Of a stretch of 32,991 nt of DNA, positions 1 through 7,252 are shown one piece after another. This DNA comes from an uncultured Flavobacteriales bacterium. GTDB lineage: Bacteria; Bacteroidota; Bacteroidia; Flavobacteriales; Crocinitomicaceae. The notes under the pieces are model-generated. The model was not told the DNA's origin, did not search any database, and was given only the letters and a program-made list of their open reading frames with translations. Each line of letters starts with the position of its first letter. Positions within the stretch are counted from its first letter, which is position 1. The translations under genes and the position numbers were made by a program. The stretch lies in the NCBI GenBank assembly GCA_946480815.1, contig CAMLLB010000051.1, positions 1-32,991 of the forward strand. Reading direction: 5' to 3'.

Positions 1-2
1 AT

Positions 3-1244
3 ACCTTTGTATTTACAGCAACTTCAGCTAGCACAACCGTTACCGTTTCACAGGTAACCGGAAGTTTGAATGCGTATTACATTGACCATTTTGAATTGGT
101 GGAGGACCATATTTATGAGGCTACACTGAAAATGAGCAGTGATTACTATCCATTTGGAATGCAGATGCCGGGTAGGAATTCTACTCCATCGAATTATCGT
201 TATGGGTATAATGGTATGGAAAAAGACCCGGAAACAAAAGGTGAAGGGAACAGTTATACAACAGAATTTAGGCAATACGACCCAAGACTGGGAAGATGGT
301 TGAGTTTGGATCCGTTGATGGCACAGTTTCCAGACATGAGCCCATATGTGGCGTTTAATAATAATCCGGTGTTGTTTGTGGATCCATTGGGGTTAGCTGC
401 GGAGGGAGGACCAGAGGATGAAGTCGTTGTGCGAGAGGGTTCTAGAAAAGGTGATCGAAAATTCCGTGAAAATTATGTTCGCAATAAAAAGGATGTAAAG
501 GATGGTACTAAAGTAATTTTCGAGTATCCTGATGACAAAAAATCTTCGAGATTTACGTTCACCTATAATTCAAAGAAAGGTGAAGATGGTGGTTGGGACA
601 TTGTTCAAGATTGGAGTACCTCGGAAAAGAAAAATGATCTTTATGCTAATAAAGATTGGATAAGTGATGGAAGGGGCATTATAACTCCTAGTAGTTCAGA
701 AACCGAGTCGGGGGATGACGAGACTAGTACTACCACAACAACTACAACTACAACTACAACTACAACTACAACTACAACAACTACCAACAAGGGTTCCAAG
801 GGCGGTGGAGGTGGTGGCTGTGATAATGACTTGGATTTAAAATTCTCGTTTTGGTCCATCGTTGGTGGAAATGTAAGGACAAAGGATGGCCTTGTTAATG
901 GTAGAACTCCTATTAATAATTTTAGACGTGGTGCAGAACCCGTAAGTGAACAAGTTGCTAATTCCGCAATGAAAAAAATAGCTGACACCTGGGACCCTAA
1001 GTGTAATAGGCTTATCTATATACATATACATTCTCCGGGTGATTATAAAACTAGAAAGGATTCACAATGGGGGCTGGGTGGAAATAGTTTAGTAGATTTG
1101 ATGAAAGCAAGAGGTGACTATATTAAATCAAACTTAATACAATTAGGTATTCCACAATCTGCATTCCTTCCCTCATATAGATGGTTGGTTATGTTTTACG
1201 AAAACAAAGCAAAAAATGTACCAATAAAAATACTTTTGCGCTAA
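3..1244 (+). CDS. Rhs/YD-repeat protein, C-terminal part (5' end outside window)
   Basis: The frame is open through the left edge, so the true start lies upstream. The Rhs-associated core is clear: a DYYPFGM segment, YRYGYNGMEKD, then YDPRLGRWLSLDPL and NPVLFVDPLGL, which is the usual boundary before a variable C-terminal domain. After DPLGL come a charged region, a run of 19 threonines (729-785), six glycines, and a final domain of about 140 residues. The end of that domain (IYIHIHSPGD, then a KARGDYIKSNL helix and LGIPQSAF) faintly resembles the second half of an OmpA-like fold. Rhs proteins of this type are normally large secreted or surface proteins with polymorphic C-terminal toxins or adhesins. 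No toxin catalytic motif is recognised here, so the role of the tip domain is unknown. The DUF922-like gene follows closely downstream. Confidence 0.9.
   Translation, partial: TFVFTATSASTTVTVSQVTGSLNAYYIDHFELVEDHIYEATLKMSSDYYPFGMQMPGRNSTPSNYRYGYNGMEKDPETKGEGNSYTTEFRQYDPRLGRWLSLDPLMAQFPDMSPYVAFNNNPVLFVDPLGLAAEGGPEDEVVVREGSRKGDRKFRENYVRNKKDVKDGTKVIFEYPDDKKSSRFTFTYNSKKGEDGGWDIVQDWSTSEKKNDLYANKDWISDGRGIITPSSSETESGDDETSTTTTTTTTTTTTTTTTTTTNKGSKGGGGGGCDNDLDLKFSFWSIVGGNVRTKDGLVNGRTPINNFRRGAEPVSEQVANSAMKKIADTWDPKCNRLIYIHIHSPGDYKTRKDSQWGLGGNSLVDLMKARGDYIKSNLIQLGIPQSAFLPSYRWLVMFYENKAKNVPIKILLR
729..785 (+). repeat. ACAACT microsatellite encoding poly-threonine linker
   Basis: A tandem array built mainly of ACAACT hexamers lies in frame inside the Rhs-like gene and encodes 19 consecutive threonines, followed by a six-glycine run. 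Because the unit is a multiple of three, slippage would change linker length without breaking the frame. It separates the conserved core from the variable C-terminal domain. Confidence 0.9.
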
Positions 1245-1287
1245 TTTTGAAAGTATGGCACAATTTTGGGTTTTAAGTTTTAAAAAA

Positions 1288-1893
1288 ATGAAATTATTAA
1301 TTACATTCTTTAGTTTATTAATTCTTCTTTCATTTAGAAATGATATTGAGTTAAAAAATCGAATAATAAATAGATCTCAGATTTTGGAAGATGAAAATAT
1401 TATCCTTTGGCAAGCAAACGTAAAATTGACTTGGGATGATTTTCAATGTACACCAGATTCAACAAGTAAGTATAAAGCTCTTACTTCGACTGAAATAAAA
1501 ACAGAAGTTATGTCATATACTAAGGAGGAATTAGTATATGACATTTCCTGTAGATTTGAGAAGAAAAAATCTTGGACTAAGCTTAACAAAGCGTCATTAT
1601 TAAATCATGAACAGTTGCATTTTGATATTGCTGAATTAGCAACAAGGAAAATGAGAGAAAAATTTTCAATGCATAAATCTTTGGATCTAAATAGTATAAA
1701 TTCAATGATCAATAAAATTTTTGGAGAAGCTGTAAAAGAGAGAAGAGCATTAAATAAATTTTATGATTCCGAAACCAATCATGGCATAATAGAAGATAAA
1801 CAAAAAGAATGGGAAGCAAAAATTGCTAAAGAATTAAAAGCATTGGAAAAGTATGCGAATACACGAGTTGTAATAAAACGAGTGAAGAAGTAA
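1288..1893 (+). CDS. DUF922-like secreted zinc-dependent protease
   Basis: This is a 201-residue protein. The start at 1288 is preferred over the in-frame ATG at 1255 because it begins directly with a hydrophobic secretion signal (KLLITFFSLLILLSF). The family hallmarks are a TWDDFQ motif near the N-terminus of the mature part and a HEQLHFDI zinc-binding helix followed by ELATRKMREKF, as in DUF922 putative secreted Zn-dependent proteases. The C-terminal third is a lysine- and glutamate-rich helix ending in KRVKK. The 3' end, including the KRVKK codons and about 100 bp downstream, resembles the end of the lipoprotein gene at 3020-3514. The function is inferred from the family; the substrate is unknown. 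Export to the periplasm or outside the cell is likely. Confidence 0.8.
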   Translation: MKLLITFFSLLILLSFRNDIELKNRIINRSQILEDENIILWQANVKLTWDDFQCTPDSTSKYKALTSTEIKTEVMSYTKEELVYDISCRFEKKKSWTKLNKASLLNHEQLHFDIAELATRKMREKFSMHKSLDLNSINSMINKIFGEAVKERRALNKFYDSETNHGIIEDKQKEWEAKIAKELKALEKYANTRVVIKRVKK

Positions 1894-1909
1894 AAGTAGG
1901 GCGCTGGGT

Positions 1910-2014
1910 AGTGTACTCAAACATCACTTTTGGCATCTTAAAACACACAATCAATTATTATTTACATTGAAATAATCAAAAACAGGTGAGGAGTAGCCTC
2001 ACCTGTTTTATTTT
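1910..2014. repeat. 3' module copy 1 with terminator
   Basis: This segment begins AGTGTACTCAAACATCACTT and is nearly identical to 3524-3616. It ends in a perfect 11-bp stem (1981-1991 with 1997-2007, loop AGTAG) followed by T-rich DNA, which would terminate the DUF922-like gene. The copy has a few extra bases in its middle compared with the second one. Confidence 0.85.
1981..2014 (+). terminator. Intrinsic terminator after the DUF922-like gene
   Basis: Stem AACAGGTGAGG / CCTCACCTGTT with loop AGTAG, then a T-rich run. It is the end of the duplicated 3' module. Confidence 0.85.
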
Positions 2015-2077
2015 TATGTCATTCCGGATACTCCAAATACAATAAATCCGTTCTACGTGTTATCAAAAATCACCTGG

Positions 2078-2317
2078 ATGAACTGCCGATATTGTAACGA
2101 AACCTGTATTCGAAAAGGAAAGCAAAAAAATGTTCAAATCTACCGTTGTAAAAATTGTTTGAAGTATCAACGATTAAAATACATTCATAAATCAAAACTG
2201 ATTGAAGATTATCAGATTTCTCAATTAGTGAAAGAAGGTGTTGGTATTCGAAAATCTTCAGCTATGCTTCTAGCGGTCGTAAAGATTTTATTTTTGGTTT
2301 TGATTTCCCAAAAGTGA
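2078..2317 (+). pseudogene. IS1-like transposase remnant (InsA-type zinc ribbon)
   Basis: The start at 2078 gives MNCRYC, the usual start of small InsA-like zinc-ribbon proteins. Two CxxC pairs (CRYC, then CKNC after YR) and a following KEGVGIR segment match the N-terminal half of Bacteroidota IS1-family transposases. After VGIRKSS the reading changes to a hydrophobic tail and stops, and no DDE catalytic half is found downstream. It is therefore a truncated or frameshifted remnant, not a working transposase. Confidence 0.7.
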
Positions 2318-2398
2318 GAAATGGATCGATTGTTTTGTAATTTAGTATCGTGACATGAGTTTGAGGCCCTGCCAACTAGAAAATCAGGAAATTCGTAA

Positions 2399-2974
2399 AT
2401 GATAAATCACATGAAATTAATTTTAATCACTTTAATAAGTTTAGTGCTTTTTTGCTCTTGTAGCTTCAATCCGACAGCTTTTAAGGATTGTAAAGAACGA
2501 CCGTTGACCATTAGAGAAAAAGGATTTTTGAAACAATTGGAAAAAGACAGTATTCTTAATCCGGTACTTTATCGGTTTGATTATAATTACAGACCAGGAT
2601 ATCCTTATGTATGTGAAAATCAAAATGGCGTTTATGGAGTTTCATCATACAATACGTCGATAGATATGTATGAAGATTCTATCAAATTGGACGCATACCT
2701 TAAAGAATTGATTTTAAATATGTATTCAGGTCTGATGAATGATTCCATTAAATATTACACTCCTTGCGTGCAAATCGACTTTTCAACTTGGCATCCAAGT
2801 AAAAAATTCCCTAAAGGAACAAGCATTCATGCCACTGCTTTAAAAAAAGACATCGAATCGTATTTCGGAAGGAAGTTAGTATCCGGTAAGCAACATTTAG
2901 AATGGAAAACTATTCCTAAAGTTAAGGAGTTAAAAATCTGTATGAGTGATTCATGTGCGGATAAGTGGTGGTAA
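2399..2974 (+). CDS. Small lipoprotein, unknown function
   Basis: 191 residues from this start; an ATG at 2411 (MKLILITLISL) is an equally plausible start because it places the signal peptide at the very N-terminus. A lipobox-like LFCSC predicts lipidation and anchoring to an outer or inner membrane leaflet. The mature part has a pattern 'PLTIREKGFLKQLEKDS', a central tyrosine-rich stretch, and a later region with IDF and YFGRK. This layout is shared loosely with the proteins at 3020-3514 and 5077-5580, so the three look like diverged paralogues. No known domain is recognised. Placement downstream of an Rhs gene raises the idea of an immunity or accessory protein, but nothing in the sequence proves it. 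Confidence 0.75.
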   Translation: MINHMKLILITLISLVLFCSCSFNPTAFKDCKERPLTIREKGFLKQLEKDSILNPVLYRFDYNYRPGYPYVCENQNGVYGVSSYNTSIDMYEDSIKLDAYLKELILNMYSGLMNDSIKYYTPCVQIDFSTWHPSKKFPKGTSIHATALKKDIESYFGRKLVSGKQHLEWKTIPKVKELKICMSDSCADKWW

Positions 2975-3019
2975 AATGGAGAAGTTGACTGAAACTCCGG
3001 AAAATAATAACGGTTGATT

Positions 3020-3514
3020 ATGAAAATAGTGTATGGTTGTATTGCTCTTTTTATTACTTCTTGCATAGGAGATGGTAAGACAAACTCTCAAAGAGAATAT
3101 CTTAAAAATTTAAAAGATTATCCTTTAACGAATAAGGAACTTAACTTTCAGGATAGTTTAAAAACAATGAATTACACCAATATTAAAATTGACGCTCCAA
3201 TAATTGGATATGTATGCCAAGGTTGCTCATCCTACATTGTTCAGATGAATTGTCCATTTGACCTTTCGCAGAAAAATAAGGACAGCATTAAGCAAATAAA
3301 CTTAGAGATGGCTAAGTTCCTTTATTCAAATGTTATTGAAGATTCGATTATTTATGATGTTGGAGAAATAAGAATTGAATATAACGTAGAGAAATCTGAA
3401 ATTAAGGACTCTGAGCAATACATTAAAGGATCATATTCCAAAAAATTACTAGAGAAAATGGTTGGATTTAAGGTTATCGAATCAAATGGAATATTTAAGC
3501 GTGTTAAAAAATAG
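3020..3514 (+). CDS. Small lipoprotein, paralogue of neighbours
   Basis: The start at the ATG of 3020 gives a 164-residue protein whose first residues form a signal peptide ending in FITSC, a plausible lipobox. The mature region has 'PLTNKELNFQDSL', then 'KFLYSNVIEDSIIYDVGEIRIEY', closely echoing the third family member at 5077-5580 ('KKLYKDVLSDSVLVECSRIHLNF'). The end, FKRVKK, and the downstream terminator module match the end of the DUF922-like gene. Function unknown; a periplasm-facing lipoprotein is the safe description. Confidence 0.75.
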   Translation: MKIVYGCIALFITSCIGDGKTNSQREYLKNLKDYPLTNKELNFQDSLKTMNYTNIKIDAPIIGYVCQGCSSYIVQMNCPFDLSQKNKDSIKQINLEMAKFLYSNVIEDSIIYDVGEIRIEYNVEKSEIKDSEQYIKGSYSKKLLEKMVGFKVIESNGIFKRVKK

Positions 3515-3523
3515 TGTATCGGC

Positions 3524-3616
3524 AGTGTACTCAAACATCACTTTTGGCATCATCAATCATTATTTACATTGAAATAATCAAAAACAGGTGAGGCTACTCC
3601 TCACCTGTTCTATTTT
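3524..3616. repeat. 3' module copy 2 with terminator
   Basis: Second copy of the module at 1910-2014: same opening AGTGTACTCAAACATCACTT, same ATTTACATTGAAATAATC segment and the same stem AACAGGTGAGG / CCTCACCTGTT. The five-base loop is CTACT here, the reverse complement of AGTAG in copy 1. It terminates the lipoprotein gene ending at 3514. Confidence 0.85.
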
Positions 3617-3888
3617 ATGGGTGTTGTCTCAGAATTGCACCTGGAAATAAAATTGGGTCCCTAAAACCGGTAGTGTATCAAATTATCTGCTGGTTTTAAA
3701 AAATGATACCAGGAATCAACGATTCATTTATGAAATTACAATGTAAAAGATGCAAAAACGATTGTGAAAAAATCGGTTGACTTGAATGATTTTGTCGCCA
3801 ATCAACCGAACGGAGATCATTCATTACTCATAATTAGCATTTTACAGAATAATTTTTCATTTTTGACTAAATACAAATACCACTATTC
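3617..3888. other. Intergenic stretch with second zinc-ribbon remnant
   Basis: There is no complete gene between the terminator module and the deacetylase. At 3730-3780 a 16-residue frame reads MKLQCKRCKNDCEKIG before a stop. This is the first CxxC of an InsA-like zinc ribbon and looks like another decayed IS1-type fragment. The rest shows nothing I can name. Confidence 0.5.
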
Positions 3889-4965
3889 ATGGCAAACTCA
3901 AAAATTATTTTAACCGCCGACGATTTCGGAGTAGACGACACGATAGACAACGGAATTATCCGTTTAGTGAAGTATAACATTATTAACTCCGTAGAAATCC
4001 TGGCAAATAACGGTGAAAACGGTGCCGAAAGCATTCGCCGTGCTGAATACTTACTGGATCAGACTGAAGCGGTAAATCCGGGACTTGAACTGGGCGTGCA
4101 TCTCACCATTACTTCAGGTAAACCTGTCAGCAACGGTGATCTGTCAAAAATACTTTTTGACGGACATTTTATTTCTGCAAAAAACACCAATAGCGAGGCA
4201 GACCCCGGGGCCATTTACAACGAATTAAAAAGCCAGATTGAAATTCTGAAAAGCAATGCACGTATTTGGAGTAAGGTTACGCATTTAACCAATCACCACG
4301 ATGCCCTGTGGTTTTTTCCGAAATATACCGAAATGTATGTTCAGGTGGCACAAGAATACGGCTTACCTATCCGCAACCCGCGTGTTCTGCCCGAATGGAA
4401 TTCGTTTTTGTATTACAACTACATGGGCCCCCGTAATGCGAGTCATGATGACCTGGAAAAGTCCAGGAAAGCTTACGATTTCCGTATGAAGGGCCAATTT
4501 GAAACCAAAGACTTAGACTATCGGTCCTCTCATTATTTGGACAGTTCCCACTATTCACTGTGGCGTACCATTCTGGATTCCAATCCTTATAAACCGGAAG
4601 TATTTATTGCTAAACGCCAGGAACAGCTAAGAACTGTTTTTAAACGTGTCCGTGAAATGCACGACGAACTTGGTACCCCACAAATAGTAGAAGTCTTGTT
4701 CCATGTGCGGGAAGGATCATTGAAAAACTCGAAAGTGAAACTTCCTAAAAACAAAAGAAACCAGGCTTTTGACAAGTTTGATCTGGAGCATTACAACGGA
4801 ATTTCAACCTCCTACTTCGACGGTCGTTCAGTAGAATGGACCTCGTTAGTTTGGGAAAACACCTCGGGAGCATTAGCCAAACTTTATTCCGACAATCACA
4901 TTGAAAGAGGCTGTTGGAGCGACTGTATCGAACAAAAATTAAAGATGCCGGAGATTGTGTTGTAG
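3889..4965 (+). CDS. YdjC/ChbG-like carbohydrate deacetylase
   Basis: 358 residues, longer than typical 250-300-residue ChbG proteins because of an insertion in the second half. The N-terminal TADDFG (D11, D12) is the family's first metal and catalytic motif, GVHLT (H71) the second, and TNHHDAL (H136, H137) the third metal-ligand region. ChbG/YdjC enzymes remove acetyl groups from N-acetylated sugars such as diacetylchitobiose in the cytoplasm. No signal peptide is visible. The gene stands alone, with a strong hairpin terminator at 4970-5011. Its base composition looks more GC-rich and regular than that of the lipoproteins on each side, suggesting it belongs to the core genome. Exact substrate unknown. 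Confidence 0.88.
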   Translation: MANSKIILTADDFGVDDTIDNGIIRLVKYNIINSVEILANNGENGAESIRRAEYLLDQTEAVNPGLELGVHLTITSGKPVSNGDLSKILFDGHFISAKNTNSEADPGAIYNELKSQIEILKSNARIWSKVTHLTNHHDALWFFPKYTEMYVQVAQEYGLPIRNPRVLPEWNSFLYYNYMGPRNASHDDLEKSRKAYDFRMKGQFETKDLDYRSSHYLDSSHYSLWRTILDSNPYKPEVFIAKRQEQLRTVFKRVREMHDELGTPQIVEVLFHVREGSLKNSKVKLPKNKRNQAFDKFDLEHYNGISTSYFDGRSVEWTSLVWENTSGALAKLYSDNHIERGCWSDCIEQKLKMPEIVL

Positions 4966-4969
4966 AGAT

Positions 4970-5011
4970 AAAAAGAAAGAGCGTCACTCAGGTAACGCTC
5001 TTTTTCTTTTT
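4970..5011 (+). terminator. Intrinsic terminator after the deacetylase gene
   Basis: GAGCGT / ACGCTC stem around CACTCAGGTA, extended by A-rich and T-rich arms (AAAAGAAA against TTTTTCTTTT). It directly abuts the inverted tRNA-end fragment. Confidence 0.85.
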
Positions 5012-5037
5012 GTGGTCCCACTTGGGATCGAACCAAG
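5011..5037 (-). repeat. Inverted copy of tRNA 3' end (27 nt), possible att scar
   Basis: Read on the minus strand, these 27 nt are identical to 6754-6780: the full T-arm, the 3' acceptor strand, the discriminator base and two following bases of the CAU tRNA. The match stops abruptly at both ends. Such tRNA-end copies are usually attachment sites left by integrative elements. Here the copy is inverted relative to the intact tRNA, so a later rearrangement or an independent insertion must be invoked. Confidence 0.85.
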
Positions 5038-5076
5038 TCCGCCAAAAACTCAGGGTAATTTACTTACTTTGTGAAT

Positions 5077-5580
5077 ATGAAAAAAATCTCATTTTTAATA
5101 CTATTCTTTTTGTTGGTAATCAGTTGTGATCCACCTATTCCTTTACCGTTTGGGGAAGAAGAGAATCGTGTTACTTATGTTGAACCATCAGCAAAAGAAC
5201 TTGCTTTTGCAAATAGTATGCTTCATCGACAATTTGATTTCAATGAATTTGATTTTATAATTCCTAATTGTGATACGATCATTGGAAATAATAATACTTC
5301 AGACTATTATTTAACTTTCACAACGAAGACAATACCATACAAGCAAAAAGAAGTTGAATTATATCGGAATCTTGCCAGTAAAATGGCAAAAAAACTATAC
5401 AAGGATGTATTAAGCGATTCAGTCTTAGTAGAGTGTTCCAGGATTCATCTGAATTTTTATTTTGACAAAGTATTAGCAACATCCTGGGATACAACTTTTT
5501 CAATTCAAAATTTGGAATATCAATACAAATTCAGAGTAATTGAATACGCCTCTAAAAAATATAAACATGTGGTATTGTAG
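5077..5580 (+). CDS. Small lipoprotein, third family member
   Basis: The ATG at 5077 gives a 167-residue protein with signal MKKISFLILFFLLVISC and a lipobox VISC, so lipidation is expected. The mature part contains 'SAKELAFANSML', a short cysteine-containing central segment, and 'KKLYKDVLSDSVLVE', aligning by eye with the lipoproteins at 2399 and 3020. It starts 40 bp after the tRNA-end fragment. An upstream TTACTTTG is one base away from the Bacteroidota -7 consensus, which suggests it has its own promoter. Function unknown. Confidence 0.75.
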   Translation: MKKISFLILFFLLVISCDPPIPLPFGEEENRVTYVEPSAKELAFANSMLHRQFDFNEFDFIIPNCDTIIGNNNTSDYYLTFTTKTIPYKQKEVELYRNLASKMAKKLYKDVLSDSVLVECSRIHLNFYFDKVLATSWDTTFSIQNLEYQYKFRVIEYASKKYKHVVL

Positions 5581-5673
5581 GGTATGTTCCAAGTTGGGAT
5601 ACCATCTCAATCCCGATAGCTAACGGAATACACCTTAACGAATCGTAAACGAACAATTTGTACCGACTGTATC

Positions 5674-6273
5674 TTATACGTTGTTTTTATTGATTTCATT
5701 CATTGAACTGGTATTGTCTATTTCCGACTGTCTTGCTACCCTTCTTAACCTGCTCACTTGTAAAAAAAACTCATTAATCTGGTCATCCGGATTTTCACCA
5801 AACTTTTTCGGATTATCTAACAATTCTCTTCTCAAATCATAAAACTCAGATTCTGCAACTCTAAATGCCTGATAATTTTGGTCTACCTTAAATCCTTTGT
5901 GAAACCCCAACAGAAGCGCTCCATGAGTCGAGATAATTGTTAAGAACCAATTGGAATTTCCTTCTCCTATTTCCTGGGAAATGACAGGTATGATAATAGA
6001 TATGACAATTGTCCAGATTATTGAATAATTTTTGAATCTCCGGTACTTCTCCGAATGATTTTTCCAATATCCTAATGTCCCGTCTATTCTGGAATAATGT
6101 TGCTTTAATCGTTCTTTTTGATCATTTGTAAAAAAGGGAGAACTATCATACCCGGCTCCATCCGGATTAAGTTTGACTTTTTTTAATATTGCCCATAAAG
6201 TTGGCAGAAAACTCAATAAAGCTATTGATATATATGAAATTAAGGCATAGTCCCAATTACTCATCTTTTTCAT
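5674..6273 (-). CDS. SLATT/DUF4231-like 2-3 TM membrane protein
   Basis: 199 residues with three predicted membrane segments (about 9-30, 82-99, 109-125). The second and third are a closely spaced pair preceded by 'GYWKNHSEKYRRFKNYS' and followed by 'YQAFRVAESEFYDLRRELL', the usual arrangement of SLATT or DUF4231-like proteins. In known SLATT systems the two-TM unit is a candidate pore-forming effector next to a nucleotide-signal sensor such as a SMODS or SLOG protein. No such sensor is visible here; the gene is alone and points away from its neighbours. An orphan or solitary effector-like protein is the best description. The family assignment is by pattern only. Confidence 0.65.
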   Translation of the reverse strand: MKKMSNWDYALISYISIALLSFLPTLWAILKKVKLNPDGAGYDSSPFFTNDQKERLKQHYSRIDGTLGYWKNHSEKYRRFKNYSIIWTIVISIIIPVISQEIGEGNSNWFLTIISTHGALLLGFHKGFKVDQNYQAFRVAESEFYDLRRELLDNPKKFGENPDDQINEFFLQVSRLRRVARQSEIDNTSSMNEINKNNV

Positions 6274-6704
6274 GTTTAGATTATCGACCTATCCGAGAGT
6301 AAAGACCGATAAAGAATCTCTCCAGCAAATAGTTCATCATAATATTTGGTGTTCAATACTAATCAAAAATTTTGAAATAACGCCTTTCGAGCAAAAGGGA
6401 AGCGAACCGCTAGAAATTTTGGGAAAGCTGAATGAAATCGCCATCTGCGGAAGATTTTGGGTTTATCCTCCTCCTCATTCCTCCTCCAAAGGAGGAAGCT
6501 TGATTTGTGCTTCTAATCTAAAATTCTCCTTCCTTCTGTTTTCTTCTCCATCACTTCAAAAGAAAAAGTCGTGCAAAATAGGTCCAGGATTGAGAAATTC
6601 GATAGAAATACTATATTTGCACCCGGAAGCAGGAAGCGAAAGATAATCTGATCATCCTTATTTTTTTGATAACGCTGATTTTTTCTTTCAAAAATGCTTT
6701 AAAA
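6274..6704. other. Gene-free stretch with CCTCC-rich inverted repeat
   Basis: The stretch between the SLATT-like gene and the tRNA holds a frame of 124 codons, but its translation is low-complexity and the DNA contains CCTCCTCC...GGAGGA complementary blocks near 6470-6500, typical of dispersed intergenic repeats. I see no credible gene. The last part (about 6600-6704) would carry the tRNA promoter. Confidence 0.5.
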
Positions 6705-6778
6705 GGTCCTATAGCTCAGTCGGTTAGAGCAACTGACTCATAATCAGTAGGTGCTTGGTTCGATCCCAAGTGGGACCA
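6705..6778 (+). tRNA. tRNA with CAU anticodon (elongator Met or Ile2)
   Basis: A 74-nt cloverleaf: acceptor GGTCCTA pairs with TGGGACC, D-arm GCTC/GAGC, anticodon stem ACTGA/TCAGT with loop CTCATAA (anticodon CAT), T-arm CTTGG/CCAAG, discriminator A. CCA is not encoded. A CAU anticodon is shared by initiator Met, elongator Met and lysidine-modified Ile2. The A-U-closed, tRNA-Met-like body excludes the initiator, but I cannot separate elongator Met from Ile2 by eye. The 3' end is duplicated at 5011-5037. Confidence 0.95.
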
Positions 6779-6792
6779 CATAAAACAAACGT

Positions 6793-6830
6793 AAAGCCCG
6801 CAGAAACATTGGTTCTGCGGGCTTTTGTTT
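6793..6830 (+). terminator. Terminator after the tRNA
   Basis: Perfect 13-bp stem AAAGCCCGCAGAA / TTCTGCGGGCTTT with a 7-nt loop, then T-rich sequence. It may also act for the leftward operon ending at 6949. Confidence 0.9.
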
Positions 6831-6835
6831 TTTGC

Positions 6836-6859
6836 TTAGATAAGAATTTAGATAAGAAT
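6836..6859. repeat. Tandem 12-bp duplication
   Basis: TTAGATAAGAAT occurs twice back to back just after the tRNA terminator. No function is apparent. Confidence 0.8.
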
Positions 6860-6948
6860 TTTTCTACCATCCTTTATTCTAGTGCATTTAAGAGCATTAT
6901 GTTTCGTTAAGTTTCATTTGATTTTATTCAGATTCAATCTTTAAATCG

Positions 6949-7245
6949 CTAATTCTTTCCATGATATTTCATCTTGAGACCTGCATATATATCGATTGCC
7001 ACTTTATCAAGTGAGTTCATGGTAATAAGTTTAGCTTTTTCAGTCTTATTAAAATACCACTCTTTCAACTCATCAATTTTCTCATAATTGTTTAGTTCCA
7101 TAAGTTCGAACACTGCTTCGTGTAGATCAAGTTTGTAAATAGAGGCATCTTTGTAGTACCTAGATAGAACACTAACAAGTTTGACATTTCTGATGTCATC
7201 TCTAATTAATCGAATTATTATATGTGAATAGTTTGTTTGAGTCAT
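6949..7245 (-). CDS. Small helical protein at the end of the export operon, unknown
   Basis: 98 residues, starting 7 bp after the stop of the TolC-like gene on the same strand, so very likely the last gene of the RiPP export operon. The sequence is predicted mostly alpha-helical and soluble (for example 'LHEAVFELMELNNYEKIDELKEWYFNK'), with no signal peptide, membrane segment, cysteine cluster or recognised motif. It could be an accessory or immunity protein for the peptide product, but that rests only on position. Confidence 0.65.
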   Translation of the reverse strand: MTQTNYSHIIIRLIRDDIRNVKLVSVLSRYYKDASIYKLDLHEAVFELMELNNYEKIDELKEWYFNKTEKAKLITMNSLDKVAIDIYAGLKMKYHGKN

Positions 7246-7252
7246 AAGGAAT

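Noticed and set aside
729..785. Possible CRISPR-like array
   Set aside because: Uniform in-frame hexamers without spacers; it encodes a threonine linker. No CRISPR array is seen anywhere in the window.
641..988. Minus-strand frame with a long valine run opposite the Rhs gene
   Set aside because: It is the antisense of the poly-threonine repeat and overlaps a well-supported coding region.
6272..6646. 124-codon plus-strand frame
   Set aside because: Low-complexity, repeat-derived composition with no signal, motif or start context; the DNA contains complementary CCTCC/GGAGG blocks.
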